A DNA stretch of 64,000 nt from Rhizomys pruinosus (GCA_009823505.1 VZQC01005743.1:1178531-1242530); one strand, 5' to 3'. Counted from the stretch's first letter, positions 1 through 11,165 are shown. The notes: generated by a model not told the origin, from the letters alone. Program-made: numbers and translations.

Positions 1-646
1 GATGGCCCACCCCAAATGTGTGCGTTACCTTCTGCCTGCAGGCAGTATAAAAGGCCATGGCAGGGGCTGGAGAGGTGGCCTAGTGGTTAAGAGCACCGAC
101 TGCTCTTGCAGAGGACCCGGGTTTGATCCCCAGCACCCACATGGTGGCTGAGAACCGTCTGTAACTCCAATTCTAGGAGAACTCCAGTTCCAGGGGAATC
201 CGACGCCCTCTTCTGACCTCCGAGGCATTGCACGACACAGGTGCACAAACCTACATGCAGACAGTACATTCATACACATACAAAAATAAATAAATAGATA
301 ATTAAAAAAAAAGAGGCCATGGCAGAGGGAGCTGGTCCCCTTTTCCTGCCGCTTGCCTCTCTCTCACTGGTGAGTTTTTCTTGCTGCTGTGATCAACCCT
401 TCTGACCCCAGTGTGTACTGAGAGTGGCAGATCTCTTGGAATCCATCGGGACTTCAGCACCAGATTCGGACTACTGAGACATGCAGCCTTGCGGACTGAG
501 CAGTTCCCTGGAGTCTCAGCCTCTCCAGTGGGGGATGGCTATTGTTGGACACCTTGATCTCTGTCACGTGAACAAATCAATAAATTGTATATAGTTATAT
601 ATTCGTCCTGCTGTTTCTGTTTCTTTAGAGAACCCTGACTAATACA
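1..646 (+). mobile_element. MaLR-like LTR, 5' end cut by window edge, split by a B2
   Basis: This is the 3' part of an LTR. It has a TATA-like tataaaag near 47-54, an AATAAA signal near 580 and a terminal ctaataca typical of MaLR LTR ends. The same family lies complete and inverted at 22406-22882, which shows that about 100 bp are missing upstream of the window. The B2 at 64-313 interrupts it. No internal region follows, so it is a solo LTR or LTR fragment. Subfamily (ORR1/MT-like) is inferred from end sequence only. Confidence 0.7.
64..313 (+). mobile_element. B2 SINE, full length
   Basis: A tRNA-derived SINE with A box tggcctagtgg, B box gggtttgatcc, the family body and an A-rich tail. It is flanked by perfect 12-bp target duplications aggccatggcag (52-63 and 314-325), so it jumped into the older LTR. 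It is non-coding; open frames across it are chance readings. Confidence 0.95.
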
Positions 647-729
647 AGTAGTAACAGTTGCCACTTGAAAATATGTTATGTTTTATGGTGGTCCTGCTTA
701 GAACTCACCAGTCATTGCTTCTTAATGAA

Positions 730-815
730 AATCTGGTGTGGGGGTTCACATCTGTAATCCCAGCACTTAGGGGCAGAGGCACTGTGAGTTTGATACCCAC
801 CTGGTCTACACAGTG
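730..815 (+). mobile_element. B1 SINE fragment
   Basis: The sequence has B1 order: a diverged tggtgtggg start, the phrase taatcccagcactta, then cctggtctacacagtga. The 3' part is missing or unrecognisable. It is an old, 7SL-derived copy. Confidence 0.7.
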
Positions 816-979
816 ATTTGACAGCAGAGGATGTCTGGGGACAGAAAGAGTTGGAGAGGGACAGGAAGAGCAAGAAATGATGCAAATTCAGTTTAGACTC
901 AGGTGAAATTCTCAAATAAATTGAAATATTCCCCAAACCAAAATAAAAAAGCAATGAAAAATTAAATCTCTAATTTCTT

Positions 980-1047
980 ATATTATTTATTTGTTTGTTT
1001 GCATGAATGTCTGTTTACCACTTGTGTGTGTGTGTCTGTGTGTGTGT

Positions 1048-1085
<38 letters not shown>

Positions 1086-1175
1086 ACACAGGGGCCAGAA
1101 GAGGGCAATGAATGCCCTGGAACTATAGGTGTGACAGACTGCTGTAATCTGCCATGTGGGAGTTGGGTTCCCTGA
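980..1175 (-). mobile_element. B3-like SINE with internal (TG)n
   Basis: On the minus strand this reads as an old B2/B3-class element: a diverged accepted head, the gccctcttctggcccc phrase, then a CA-rich section and A-rich tail. The CA tract has expanded to about 60 bp. The 5' end is truncated. Confidence 0.6.
1023..1084. repeat. (TG)n microsatellite
   Basis: Nearly continuous TG dinucleotides, broken near 1036 and 1050. It sits inside the B3-like element and probably grew from its CA-rich part. Confidence 0.95.
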
Positions 1176-1192
1176 AAAAGAACCAATGTTCT

Positions 1193-1348
1193 TTTTTTTT
1201 GTTTTGGTCTTTTTGAGACAGGGTCTCCCTGTAGCTCTGGCTGTCCTGGAACTCACTCTGTAGACCAGGCTGGCCTCGAACTCACAGAGATCCGTGTGCC
1301 TCTGCCTCCCAAGTGCTAGGATTAAAGGTGTGCGCCACCACGCCCGGC
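1193..1348 (-). mobile_element. B1 SINE, full length
   Basis: On the minus strand it starts gccgggcgtggtggcgcac, continues through the cctttaatcc phrase and gaggccagcctggtctac, and ends with an A-rich tail (the T run at 1193-1200). It abuts a B2 of the same orientation. Confidence 0.95.
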
Positions 1349-1570
1349 ATTTATTTATTTCTGTATGTGTATCAATGTACTGTCTGCATGCAAGTTTGTG
1401 CACCCGTGTCGTGCAATGCTGCGGAGGTCAGAAGAGGGTGTCGGATTCCCCTGGAACTGGAGTTCTCCTGGAATTGGAGTTTCAGACGGTTCTCGGCCGC
1501 CATGTGGGTGCTGGGGATCGAACCCCCAAGAAAGTATTTTAACATGAGCCGAGTCATCTCTCCATGGCTC
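1349..1570 (-). mobile_element. B2 SINE with odd 5' end
   Basis: The body matches the young B2 family of this window closely from the tail to about 1526. The last 45 bp, which should be the tRNA-like head, match only loosely, with no recognisable B box beyond gatcgaaccc. This is either a damaged head or a different source. An undetermined base (N) lies shortly downstream at 1634. Confidence 0.85.
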
Positions 1571-1756
1571 CAGGCTCCTTCCCTTCGTGCTCCCCAGCCC
1601 CACTGGTATGCTCTCATAAATTCTCACCTCATGNTTGCTCAGAAACACCAAGTTCTTCTCTACCTCCTCCCTCAGTAGGAGAGCTAGTTTTTTTTTTTTT
1701 TTTTTTGGGCTATGCCCATTCAACGATTATATGCCTAAATACTTTGTCTAATTCAT

Positions 1757-1955
1757 TTCATTTTTTATTTTCCTTTATTATTTTTATTTTTATAAACTTT
1801 TTCGATGCATCATACATCACTTCGCAATCGTATTTTAGAGTCACTTCCCTTTTCTACCTTCCACCCCACCTGAGTTCCGGCACTCTGCCATACATGTCTC
1901 TTGCATCTTTTTCTGAGTCTTTCCAGACTTTTTTTCTAAACTTTCTTCATTGCAT
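1757..1955 (-). mobile_element. LINE-1 3' end fragment
   Basis: On the minus strand it carries the family tail order seen elsewhere here: gagaaagatgca-like, ggcagagtgc, a purine/G-rich stretch, then an A/T-rich end. It is diverged and 5' truncated to the final 200 bp. Confidence 0.6.
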
Positions 1956-1962
1956 ATATACA

Positions 1963-1989
1963 CTTATATATCATATAGTATATATATAT

Positions 1990-2020
<31 letters not shown>

Positions 2021-2022
2021 AC
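1963..2022. repeat. (TA)n microsatellite
   Basis: An AT-only dinucleotide tract with a few interruptions. Confidence 0.85.
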
Positions 2023-2162
2023 CTTCTTAAGGAATACATGATATATTTTATCAAAAAAGATGTCTAATTTATTTTTCAATTTGATTGTCACCTTATTAAG
2101 CAGCTTTCACTCACCAATGCCAGTAGCCACTGTGGTTACTGACATGGTTGGAATTTCCTTTT

Positions 2163-2397
2163 CTTTTATTTTTATTTATTTATGTGTATTAATCTACTGT
2201 CTGCATGTAGGTTTGTGCACCCATGTCGTGCAATGACACGGAGGTCAGAAGAGGGTGTCAGATTCTCCTGGAACTGGAGTTCTCCTGGAATTTTAGTTAC
2301 AGATGGTTCTCAGCCACCATGTGGGTGCTGGGGATCGAACCCTGGTCCTCTGCAAGAGCGGTTGGCGCTCTCAACTGCTAGGCCATCTCTCCAGCCC
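2163..2397 (-). mobile_element. B2 SINE, full length
   Basis: Complete B2 in reverse, from an A/T-rich tail at 2163 to the gggctggagagatggcc head at 2397. It has perfect 13-bp target duplications ggaatttcctttt at 2150-2162 and 2398-2410. Confidence 0.95.
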
Positions 2398-2469
2398 GGA
2401 ATTTCCTTTTAACTGACGTATAAAGGATAGATTCCATCTGTACTTTTTGGGAATTAAAATAATATATTT

Positions 2470-2685
2470 ACTTTTACTGCACGCTTATGAACGTTTGCTT
2501 ATATGAACATATGTGCATTAAGTCTGTGTCTGATGCTCATGGAGGCCAGAAGATAACATTGAATTTCTTGGAACAGGAGTCACAGATTTTTTGAGAGTCC
2601 ACAATTTGGGTGCTGGGAATAGAACCCAGGTCCTCTGCAGGAGCAAAGAGTACTCTTAACTACTGAGGTGTCTTTCCATCCCTTC
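2470..2685 (-). mobile_element. Old B3/B2-class SINE
   Basis: On the minus strand one reads a diverged tRNA-like head, a B-box region gggttctattcccagc, and a body that differs from the young B2 family. Target duplications are no longer visible. Confidence 0.65.
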
Positions 2686-2774
2686 ACTCATTCTATTTGA
2701 ATGACAGAGTGATTTTAGGGAAAAAATGCTCATACTTTCACAGAAATTATTTTGTAGTTATTTTGTTGTTGTTT

Positions 2775-2976
2775 GTTGCTTTCTTGTTTTTGTTTTTGTT
2801 TTGTTTTGTTTTGTTTTGTTTTGTTTTGTTTTGCTTTGCTTTGCTTTGCTGAGACAGAGCCTCCATGTAACCCCAGCTGGCCTGGCTCTGGTTATGTAGA
2901 CCGTACTAACCTGGATCTTAGAAAGATCTTTCGGAATCTGCCTCCCAATTAAAGGCATGAGTCACCATTCCAGACA
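2775..2976 (-). mobile_element. Diverged B1 SINE with (TTTTG)n tail
   Basis: The minus strand carries a degraded B1 body (2852-2976), including ccaggttagtacggtctac where the family has cctggtctac. Its A-rich tail has become a (CAAAA)n repeat, seen as (TTTTG)n at 2786-2850. Confidence 0.75.
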
Positions 2977-2989
2977 CTTTGTAACATAC

Positions 2990-3080
2990 GTTTTAAATAT
3001 TTCATTTATTATTTTTATTTTATGAGTATGGGCGTATTGCCTGTAAGTGCCTCCATGCCATGGAATGTCCACAGGCCCAG
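2990..3080 (-). mobile_element. Possible B3-like tail fragment
   Basis: It resembles the 3' half of a B2/B3-class element in reverse (tattttatgagtatgg, then tgcctgtaagtg and catgccatggaatg). It is short and diverged, so the assignment is tentative. Confidence 0.35.
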
Positions 3081-4899
3081 GTTTCAAATGTTACTACTGA
3101 ATAGGTGATGCTATTTCTGGAAGCCTTGGATCCTTTAAGAGGGGAGGGCAAATCAGAAGATGGCCTTAGGGACAGGACCTGAGGACTGTAGTTGACCTCT
3201 GCTCCAGGTGCTCTGTCTGGTCTGCACAAAGGGAAAACATCTCCCTCACAAACTCTCTGCCCTCCTTGCACAGAGCAGCTCCTCCATTTTTTCAGGATCA
3301 ACTAATATCTGAAAACTTTTCTTCCTTTATTTTTTTCTGTCAAGAACCTGTGACTAATAGAAGAGTGTTGGAAGACCTGCGAGGGTAGAGAATCTGCATG
3401 AGGAAAAAAGAAGTACAAGGTCAGGACCAGTACTGATGGAAAGAGGTTTTAAGTCAACCCTGAACTTAGAAATAATGTAACTTTTGGTTGTAAGTGTGTT
3501 TCAGGTGTTTGCATGCATCTTCACAGTGGTCGATCTGACTCTGTGTCTTTACTCTTTGAAATTTTCTATCAATATGCTGTGTTTTATTTTCTACCTTGTG
3601 TTTATTAGTAACATAATTTATATTTTCTTTATAAATTTATGCAAACCAGAAACATATATTAAAATGAGGGCTATTCTCACTCCTCTGCACTGTGGACAGG
3701 GCATTACACATCATAGCTAGAAATGTTTTATTAGATATTGATTGAGAAACATGACTGAAATCAATAAATGATATTTCAGTATTGATTTGGCTATTTAAAT
3801 TGCAGAAGCTATACTTCCTGGTTCTTGATGGAAACTTTCAAAGTAGCAACAGTACTAAGCCATCTGTTTCCCTTCAGTGTTATTAAGCTTCTCTAACAGC
3901 TCTCCCTCTGCACATTCCATGAAATTGCCATATTAGTGTCAGTTTTCTACCTTTGCTTTATTCTTCAGTCAGTTGAATTAGATCTTTGCCAGTGCCTGGA
4001 ATTCCTCTCGTTCTGTCTACAACTCCAGCCCAACTCCATCTCAGTATAACTAGTTGTAAACTCTTTCTTGAATTTTTCTAACTGTGCACAACCCACACAT
4101 AATGTACTGTAGTTTTCAGAAATGCAGTGTATACAACTTCTATTAAGGCATTTATGAGATGTGGGAAATCGAATACTAAGACAATTCTATCTATGCTGCT
4201 GTTTCAAAATTGATGCATATATGGGAAACAGTTGCTCTAACTGGTGCATTTTATATACACATATGAGTATACACACATGTACTTTTGGGATTTTAATATA
4301 TTTACATAAAGCAAAAATACATCTACATGTATATGTATAACTCTGTGCATACACACAGTTTTCTTCAAAGCACACAGCAGAATATCTTGTGAATTCCAGA
4401 TATGTACTTATTCAGGATGACTCACAGACAGAGCATGGTGGGAAAAAATAAGAATTACAAAATTAAACAGTATTTCCTGGACTAATGTGTTGTTAGAAAT
4501 CATCTTTCCTTTACTCTATCTGTGTCTTTAGCTAAACTTTCTACCATCTACTTGACAGAGACCTAGAGTCACCTGGGAGGAGTGACCCACATCTGAAGAT
4601 ATTTTTCCCTCAAGTTATCCTGACACAACCACATATCCAAAATGATAGTTCTAAACCATGCATTCATTTTGTATAAATTTAAGTGTTAATGGGCTGGAAA
4701 TATCTGTGACTGAAACTTTGATTTGGAATTTCATTTAATCTGTAGAATAATCTTGAGAAAACTGGCTGTGCTAGTGTACTGACTCATCTGCACCCTGAAT
4801 ATTTTCCTAGTTATCTCTGGTTTCCCCTTAAAACTTACTCTGGAATTTAGAGGTTGAAGACAATAATCACTGTAATTTTTTTCATGAATCTTTAGTTAT
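3081..4899. other. Unique, gene-free stretch
   Basis: I see no exon, RNA gene or well-preserved repeat. A short piece near 4545-4600 (ttgacagagacctagagtca) resembles the start of rodent MaLR-type LTRs but is too small to call. Open frames here are short and lack compositional support. Confidence 0.6.
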
Positions 4900-5095
4900 A
4901 TCCGGCTGCCATAAGAAAAGTTTCTTTGGCCTCCCTTTGGCCACAGCAGAGATGCTGTAAAAAGACGGATCACACTGGGACAAGAGGATGGCGACTGTCC
5001 ACTGTGAAATTGGCTGAGGATGCTGGCTTGGGTCTTTTCATAAAGCACTCTGTTTTACCACATAGGATTTCAATAAAAAAAAAAAAACTGCTATA
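4900..5095 (+). pseudogene. Possible processed-transcript remnant with poly(A)
   Basis: A GC-richer block ends in atttcaataaa directly followed by a 13-base A run (about 5077-5090), as expected of a retrocopied mRNA 3' end. A short stretch near 4955-5000 weakly recalls a ribosomal-protein reading, but I could not align it convincingly and saw no target duplication. It could equally be part of an old retroelement. Confidence 0.2.
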
Positions 5096-5159
5096 TTCTC
5101 TGATTTAAAGCAAGAACACTGTAGATGAAATCTCAGAGACAAAAAAAAATCCTCATTTC

Positions 5160-5609
5160 TTGTTAAATATTTTCTTTGTTTTTTATACATATTTTAATGA
5201 AAATTTTGTGTATTTCATACAAAATATCTTAATGATATTTATATTCAATTGTCTATCTGCACCTTCCCCTAAGGCCTCCACCAGATTTCAAGCATTCTGT
5301 CTTTTTGTTAAGGTCTATCAAACCAAGTTAGTGTACCAGATGTTCATCAGTGCAAGTTCATACACTGGGGTCTAGTCACCCCATATATTATCAACTCCCT
5401 TAAAGAAGAACAACTGTCCCTCAATGATCAGTAATCAAATGTCATTCATTCCTTGGCTGAGGTGAGGAACTTCTGCCTGTTTCCCCAGTTCTATGCTGAG
5501 TTTCTGTATGCTTGAATTTTCCTACAGCATGCTACCTTCCACCATTGCTGTAGGTTCATATGAGCAAGGGCCCATGGGCCTGTAAGATTCTGCTCTCACG
5601 TGGTCTTAT
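5160..5609 (-). mobile_element. Old Lx-type LINE-1, 3' UTR part 1
   Basis: In reverse this has the order of rodent Lx 3' ends: a tail with ttgtgtatttcatac, then aaaccaagttagtgtacc and gttcatacactggggtc. It is interrupted at 5610 by a composite insertion and continues at 6271 with the upstream part of the same element. Confidence 0.65.
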
Positions 5610-5623
5610 ACTTCCCTGGTTCT

Positions 5624-5852
5624 TTTTTTTTTTTTTTTTGATTTTTAAATTTCTTTTTTTTATTTAATTTTATTTATTTTTGTTTGTATATAAATGTACT
5701 GTCTGCATGCAAGTTTGTGCACCCGTGTAGTGCAATGCTGTGGAGTTCAGAAGAGGGTGTGGGATTCCCCTGGAACTGGAGTTCTCCTGGAATTGGAGTT
5801 TCAGACGGTTCTTGGCCACCATGTGGGTGCTGGGGATCGAACCCGGGTCCTC
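5624..5852 (-). mobile_element. 5'-truncated B2, part of a composite insertion
   Basis: From a T16 run (the minus-strand A tail) the B2 body reads normally up to the B box, then stops at cagaggacccggg. The A box and start are missing, and LINE-1 tail sequence begins at once. SINEs are usually inserted with an intact head, so truncation exactly at a LINE-1 junction is notable. Confidence 0.85.
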
Positions 5853-6223
5853 TGTTTTATTTTTAATTAATTTATTTTTATTATTATTTATTTATACATA
5901 CATTTTTTAATCAAATCTAGACCCGTGTCCCCCACCGCCACCCCTCCAGAGTTCATGCATTCTGCCAAACATGCTATTCATCTCTTTCTCAGTCTTTCTA
6001 AATATTCTCCATGAGGAAGTTTTTAGCAGAAGTTCACTGTTTCAGTCAGTTCTCTGATGCAGTCCTTTCTGTTGTTGTTGTTGTTGTTTCCAAGATGCAT
6101 CACTCCCAACTGCTTTGGACAAAAGCTCAAGGGGTCATGCACAGGAAATACTTACAACTGGGTAATTGGCACTAGCATCCACAGATGAGGGATACCATTC
6201 TTTGTTTGTTTTTCTGGGACTGT
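5853..6223 (-). mobile_element. Young LINE-1 3' end, 5' truncated
   Basis: It matches the 3' ends at 24110-24440 and 40480-40850: the catgcattctgccaaacatg stretch, cagaagttcactgtttcag, (GTT)n, and the end of ORF2 (ctgggactgtg). It stops at 6223, inside the last codons of ORF2. Confidence 0.85.
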
Positions 6224-6269
6224 GAGGATAGCGCAGCCGTTAAAGGCTGAGGCTAAGAACCGCAAAAAA
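6224..6269 (+). ncRNA. 4.5SI-RNA / B2-head-like fragment
   Basis: A 46-bp piece on the strand opposite to the adjoining LINE-1. It reads agcgcagccgttaaaggct, then ggctaagaacc and six A's. The gccgttaaaggct order recalls the 5' half of the rodent 4.5SI RNA (a B2-related Pol III transcript), from memory of that RNA. It looks like a co-inserted RNA fragment, not a gene. Confidence 0.45.
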
Positions 6270-6270
6270 C

Positions 6271-7655
6271 ACTTCCCTGGTTCTGAAAATCTTTCTGCCT
6301 CCATTTCCACAATGGTCCCTGAGTGCTGGGTGGTTAAGTGTAGTAATATGGAGTCTTGTCCAGGAGTCCACACTTTTAGCAGTCTTTTCTTCTCTATGCT
6401 TTGGCCATTTATGAACATTTGTATATATGGCCCTCTGTTGAATGAGGGAGCTTGTTTGATGAGAGTTGTTAGATTTACTAGTATTCTCTCTAGCCTTCAT
6501 TCCACTATGTTCGGTGAGCCTTAAGTGTAGTGATCCATGTTAGATGTGTCACTTAAGGTTGGGCATTTCTGGCGCTTATTCTCTGTGTGTGACCACTTCT
6601 GGAACACTGTAGTAGTCTCCATCTGTTGCAAAAGACGCTTCTTTGATGGTTGGTGACTGGGATACTTGTCTTTAAAGTTAAGGATCCATATTTAGCATAT
6701 AGTAAGAAATTACATTTTTCTACAGATGTGTCAGGCTCAGTCAGGTTTTTTTTTTTTTCTAAAATCTAGACACTCTTCGTCAATATTTATTGCATAACAC
6801 ATGAGTTCCTTCCCTTGAGTGGGGTTTAAGTCCAATTAGGTAGGTGTTGTTACCCCAGATAAAGGTCCCACCACAGCAGCACTGTTGTATGCTATACTGG
6901 TCGTTGCTGTGGTTATTAGGCCTTGTTTCTGAGGGTGGATCATTTATTGGTGTTCTTTCTTAGCAAATTGCATAGTGTACTACAAAACTATGAGCGCTTA
7001 CATTCATGTTTGGGGACACAAACAAGAGCTGTGGCAATATCTGTGTAATATTGGGAGGTATGTGTGCACGGCATCTCCCCATCCCCTACAGAAGGATGAG
7101 TCCTCTGAGTAAATGCCAAGGAGCTGTATTACCTGATCATGTGATACGTTCATTTTTAGTTTTTTTTTTTTTTTAAAGAGTTCTCCACACTTCTTTGCAT
7201 AGTGGTTGCATGAGTTTACAATCCCACTAACAGTGACTGAGCATTCCCCTTTCCCACATCCTTTCCAGAATTTGGTATCATATGTTCTCTTGATCTTAGC
7301 TAGTCTGATTTAAGGGATTTAAAATTTCATTTCCCTCATTACTAAGGATGTTGAATACTCTTTAAGATGTTTATTTCCTTTATTTCTTCTTTCAAAAGCT
7401 CTGTGTTAAGATCTATAGCCCATCTTTTAATTAGGTAATTTGTTTTGTTGATTCAACATTTAATTTTTTTAATAATCTGAATATTAATCCTGTGTCAGAT
7501 ATGTCACTGAAAAAGATGTTCTGGCACTCTTTGGGTTTTCTCTTCACTTCCTCTGTTGTTTCTTTTGAAGTACAGAGCTTTTTAGTTATCAAGTCCCACT
7601 TGTTGATTGTTGACATTAATTCCAGCAATCAATATTTGATTTAGAAAGCCCTTTA
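6271..7655 (-). mobile_element. Old Lx-type LINE-1, 3' UTR part 2 and ORF2 end
   Basis: Continuation of the element at 5160-5609. 6285-7070 is Lx-like 3' UTR (ctttctgcctccatttccac, ccctgagtgctggg). From about 7080 to 7655 it reads as the end of ORF2 in reverse (gttctccacac..ctttgcatagtgg, cacttgttgattgttgac), full of stops and frameshifts. The ORF2 piece covers only the C-terminal part. Confidence 0.75.
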
Positions 7656-7664
7656 CTACAAAAT

Positions 7665-7870
7665 AGTCAGTAAAAGTGGACAGTCATGTAAGTCTGACAA
7701 CCTGAGTTCAGATGCACAGAACCTACATAAGAGCAGGACACATCAGCACTAACACCTGCAATCCCAGCTCACCTATGAACAGGGAGCTGCTGAGACAGGA
7801 TCATCTCTAAGAGCTGGCTGCTGGCTAGCCTGGCCTACACAGGGGTGAAAAGATTCTGCCTCAGCCAGTG
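7665..7870 (+). mobile_element. B4-like SINE
   Basis: A tRNA/ID-like start (aagtctgacaacctgagttc) runs into a B1-like second half (cctgcaatcccagct, gctagcctggcctacac). This order is the hallmark of the composite B4 family. The copy is old, with no clear target duplication. Confidence 0.6.
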
Positions 7871-8842
7871 GAAAGTCAAGGACATTGAAATGAAATGGAC
7901 CTCTGAAATCAGCATGCCTGCATCTGGAAAGCTGCTAAGGAAGCATTTGCACAACAATTTCCCTACTTCTCATATTTAAATCGTTTCACAGGGAAATTTG
8001 CGATTTGTGGTCATGAATGTCAAATGACCTGAGAATGAGAGTGTGGATTCTTCCTACAGTTGTTGAATAACTCACAACCTCTTCTGGCTCAAAATATTGA
8101 CTTCTCCACATCCTAATCTTTGCTTACATAACTATCTCACTGGTGACACTTCCATGGACCAAACTCTCTGGCTGTTAATCCAATTATAAACCCTTCATTT
8201 GTGTGTTTCTCTTCCTAATTCTTGGAGAGACTACCGGTGTTTCGAAATCACAGGTATTCCCAAGAATGCTTTTTCTTTTTCTTTTTTCCTCTGGAATGTT
8301 TGAGTAATTACTCGTTGAATAATCCTAATTCAAACCACAAGAGTGATGCTATTTAAACAACTCATTAACTAACTATAGAAGTTGAATTATTGAATCCAAT
8401 AATCCAAAATTTCTGTGTCAACTTTGGTATTTAAATTATTTATTTATTTTTTATTTCAAGTTCTCATTGTTTTATTACATGATGGTATGTGTCTAGTGAC
8501 TCTCCTGCCTCAGCATCCTGAGTGGTAGGGTTCTAGGTGTGCAGCTTAAAATCCTATTGTTTTGTGATTATTTTGTAGATAGAATAACAGTTTCCTATAT
8601 CATGATCTAGCAGAGGGTACATTTGCTTACAGTCAGGCAGGGTGCTTCTATGTAGATGGCTAGTGAAATGAAGTGCCCTCCATATCCCATAATCCCTGGC
8701 TTGGTTGAGAGGCAGGTGTACAACCCACCCATACCCAGCACATCATACCTAGAACATTCCTCTATAAATTTTTCATAATATATTCCATCACTCTCCTATA
8801 TGTTAACAAAATTGATTATAAAATTGATTATGAAATTTCTTT
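7871..8842. other. Gene-free stretch with one old B1 trace
   Basis: No gene seen. At about 8495-8550 a short run (tcctgcctcagcatcctgag, then ctaggtgtgcag) looks like the inner part of a very old 7SL-derived monomer in reverse. The remainder is AT-rich unique sequence. Confidence 0.5.
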
Positions 8843-9023
8843 CTTTCTTTTCGTTTTTTTTTTTTTTTTTTTTTTTTTTGGTCTTTTCAAGACAGAGTCT
8901 CTCTGTAGCCCCAGCTGTCCTAGAACTCTCTCTGTAGACCAGGCTGGCCTTGAACTCACAAAGACCTGCCTGTCTCTGCATCCAGAGTGCTAGAATCAAA
9001 GGTGTGCACCACCACACCCAGCT
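8843..9023 (-). mobile_element. B1 SINE, full length
   Basis: In reverse: gctgggtgtggtggtgcac start, aaggccagcctggtctac, and a long A tail (T run 8855-8879). Near-perfect 11-bp target duplications gaaatttcttt / gaaacttcttt at 8832-8842 and 9024-9034. Confidence 0.95.
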
Positions 9024-9034
9024 GAAACTTCTTT

Positions 9035-10147
9035 TAATAGCTCTATGATTGAACTACTTAATTTCTTTATAATTATACTAGTGCATTAACTCATCAATGT
9101 GTCACTGTCATGACTCTGTGGGAAATAATATTTTGGAAAAAGCAAAGCATACACTCATTTAACTATTAAAATAATTCAATTTGTCAAATGAAGTAACAAA
9201 ATTTTGATATTGTTTCAATAATTGGCATTTGGAATATTTTTTTTACCAAATTAAAAGATCCCTAAGGTTCATTCTACTGATTGCTTTGTCCTCCTTTCCC
9301 TGCCACAACTCATCCATTTTCTCACTGATTTGGGAATTTCTTCCTCTTTGGACTCAATGCACATGTATAGCCTACTATCTGTCTCTATTCAGCAGCTCTG
9401 GATTCTTTGGAAATATGATGAATGTCTAAGAAATAACTCAAATTTCATATAAAATCCAAGAGGGTAAGGGATAGTATTTAAGGGACTGGTAATCAGTACT
9501 GACCTTGAAAATCATTAAGAATTCATAAATTATTATATTTCATTGCATATGTAAATCACCATTTGCCAAACTTCTGTTTTTCGTGTTGGTTTGACTGCTA
9601 AGGAGATGGCAAATGTGTATGTTGATGAGCTTCAAATTGGAAAATATGTGCCTGTTTATTTATTTTACATCAGGGCCTTCAGAAAGATCAGTTTTCAGAG
9701 TAGATTGTTATGAGCATTGCAAGTACTGCTCTAAATTAAGATGGAACTATTGAGGAAGTCATTAGGCCAGGAGGGATAAGGGAAGGATCCAGAAAAGAAG
9801 AACTGTAATATGGAGTAGAAGTCAGTTAGTTCTTGATGATGGGATTTTCCAAATACATAGAAATGGAAATATCTGATTCCAAATTATTACTCATTATATA
9901 TAATCCAAACTCCCATACAGACAGGACACTTGGGAATGAATGTCATTGACAGAAGTCTAGAATGAATAACAGCAGGGCTTAATAGTGTAGACCAAGAGCA
10001 GCAACGCTGGAATCTTGGGCAATATTGACTCAGCTCAAGCAAAGCTGAATTTAGAGCTCAGAATTGGCCAATAAACCTGTTTCTCAGCCTAGAAATCAGA
10101 GATCTCACAAAGAACAAAATGATGCTATCCACATGTGAATCTGGGGT
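9035..10147. other. Unique, gene-free stretch
   Basis: AT-rich sequence with no recognisable exon, RNA or repeat. The longest open frame (9229-9429) has no start context or family similarity that I can see. Confidence 0.6.
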
Positions 10148-10160
10148 TCTAGTCATTCTA

Positions 10161-10375
10161 TTTTTTATTTTTATTTTTTATTTTTTTATGTGTATCAATG
10201 TAGGTTTGTGCACTCATGTCGTGGAATGCCATGGAGGTCAGAAGAGGGTGTAGGATTCTCCTGGAACTGGAGTTAAAGATGGTTCTCAGCAGCCATGTGG
10301 GTGCTGGGAATTGAACCCAGGTCCTCTGCTAGAGTTGTCGGTGCTCTTAACCTCTCGGCCATCTCTCCAGGCCCC
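10161..10375 (-). mobile_element. B2 SINE
   Basis: Reverse B2 with target duplications tctagtcattcta at 10148-10160 and 10376-10388. It lacks the 'gaactccagttccagg' duplicate segment and some tail sequence present in most other copies, so it may represent a shorter subfamily. Confidence 0.95.
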
Positions 10376-10388
10376 TCTAGTCATTCTA

Positions 10389-10875
10389 ATATGAGTGTTG
10401 GTTAAAGTGGTGTAATTCACCTTACACTTAGAAATGGACTCATTGATTCTATAGTTCATGTTCCTCTTTACAGCTATGGAACTGAGTCGTAAGCTAAAGT
10501 GTTAGCCAGCCCGAGATCAAATGACAAAATGGAAGTTGAGATTCTATTTGTGAAATCACTATTTTGTGAGCATTCTGATAAAAGACTGCTACCCATAAAT
10601 GTTGGGATAATTTACAACATTAGTGGAGCACACTTTTTAAAATTATTTTCTCTGATATTTGTATTTAGATTATTTTTATTCACTTTACAAATTGTAAAAG
10701 TGTATTAAGACTTTTAATAGAAGTTGAGAATGAACCTTGAAAGGGAAAGTGGATTAGTTCCTTCTTCTCCATAACACAAGATGCAGAGACAGTAGCTCCT
10801 GCTTGAGAACCTACAACAGATGCAAACACTAGGAGATGTAGGTCTGAGGGGCAGGGGAGAAGTTGAAGGAAAAAA
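10389..10875. other. Unique, gene-free stretch
   Basis: Nothing recognisable between the B2 and the B4 downstream. Confidence 0.55.
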
Positions 10876-10877
10876 AG

Positions 10878-11165
10878 GAATTTGAGATGGCTTAGGAGGT
10901 GAAGTGCTCTCCACACAAGCTTGGGCACCTGATTTACACTCCCAGAGCACGCTAAAAAATGAGCATGGTGGTGTTCCCTTGTGATTTCTACTCCAGGAAT
11001 ATGAAAATAGGCAGCTCCCTGAGGCACGGTGGCAGTCACTTTAGATAAATTTGTGAGTTCCAAGCCAATTATAGGCCCTGTCTCAAGAAAGAAATCAAGA
11101 TAGATAGTTGCTGATGAATGACACCTTGTTCACGTCTGTTGTCCACAAACATGCACTTTTTTATT
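10878..11165 (+). mobile_element. B4-like SINE
   Basis: Starts gagatggcttaggaggtgaa with an ID/tRNA-like head, then a B1-like half ending ggccctgtctcaagaaag. Composite B4 structure, diverged. Confidence 0.6.

Noticed and set aside
64..313. B2 head considered as a functional tRNA gene
   Set aside because: Only the head is tRNA-like; the acceptor stem cannot close and the SINE body and A tail follow.
1313..1678. A 121-codon frame on the plus strand
   Set aside because: It reads the antisense strand of B1 and B2 and crosses an N; the same peptide pattern recurs at every B2.
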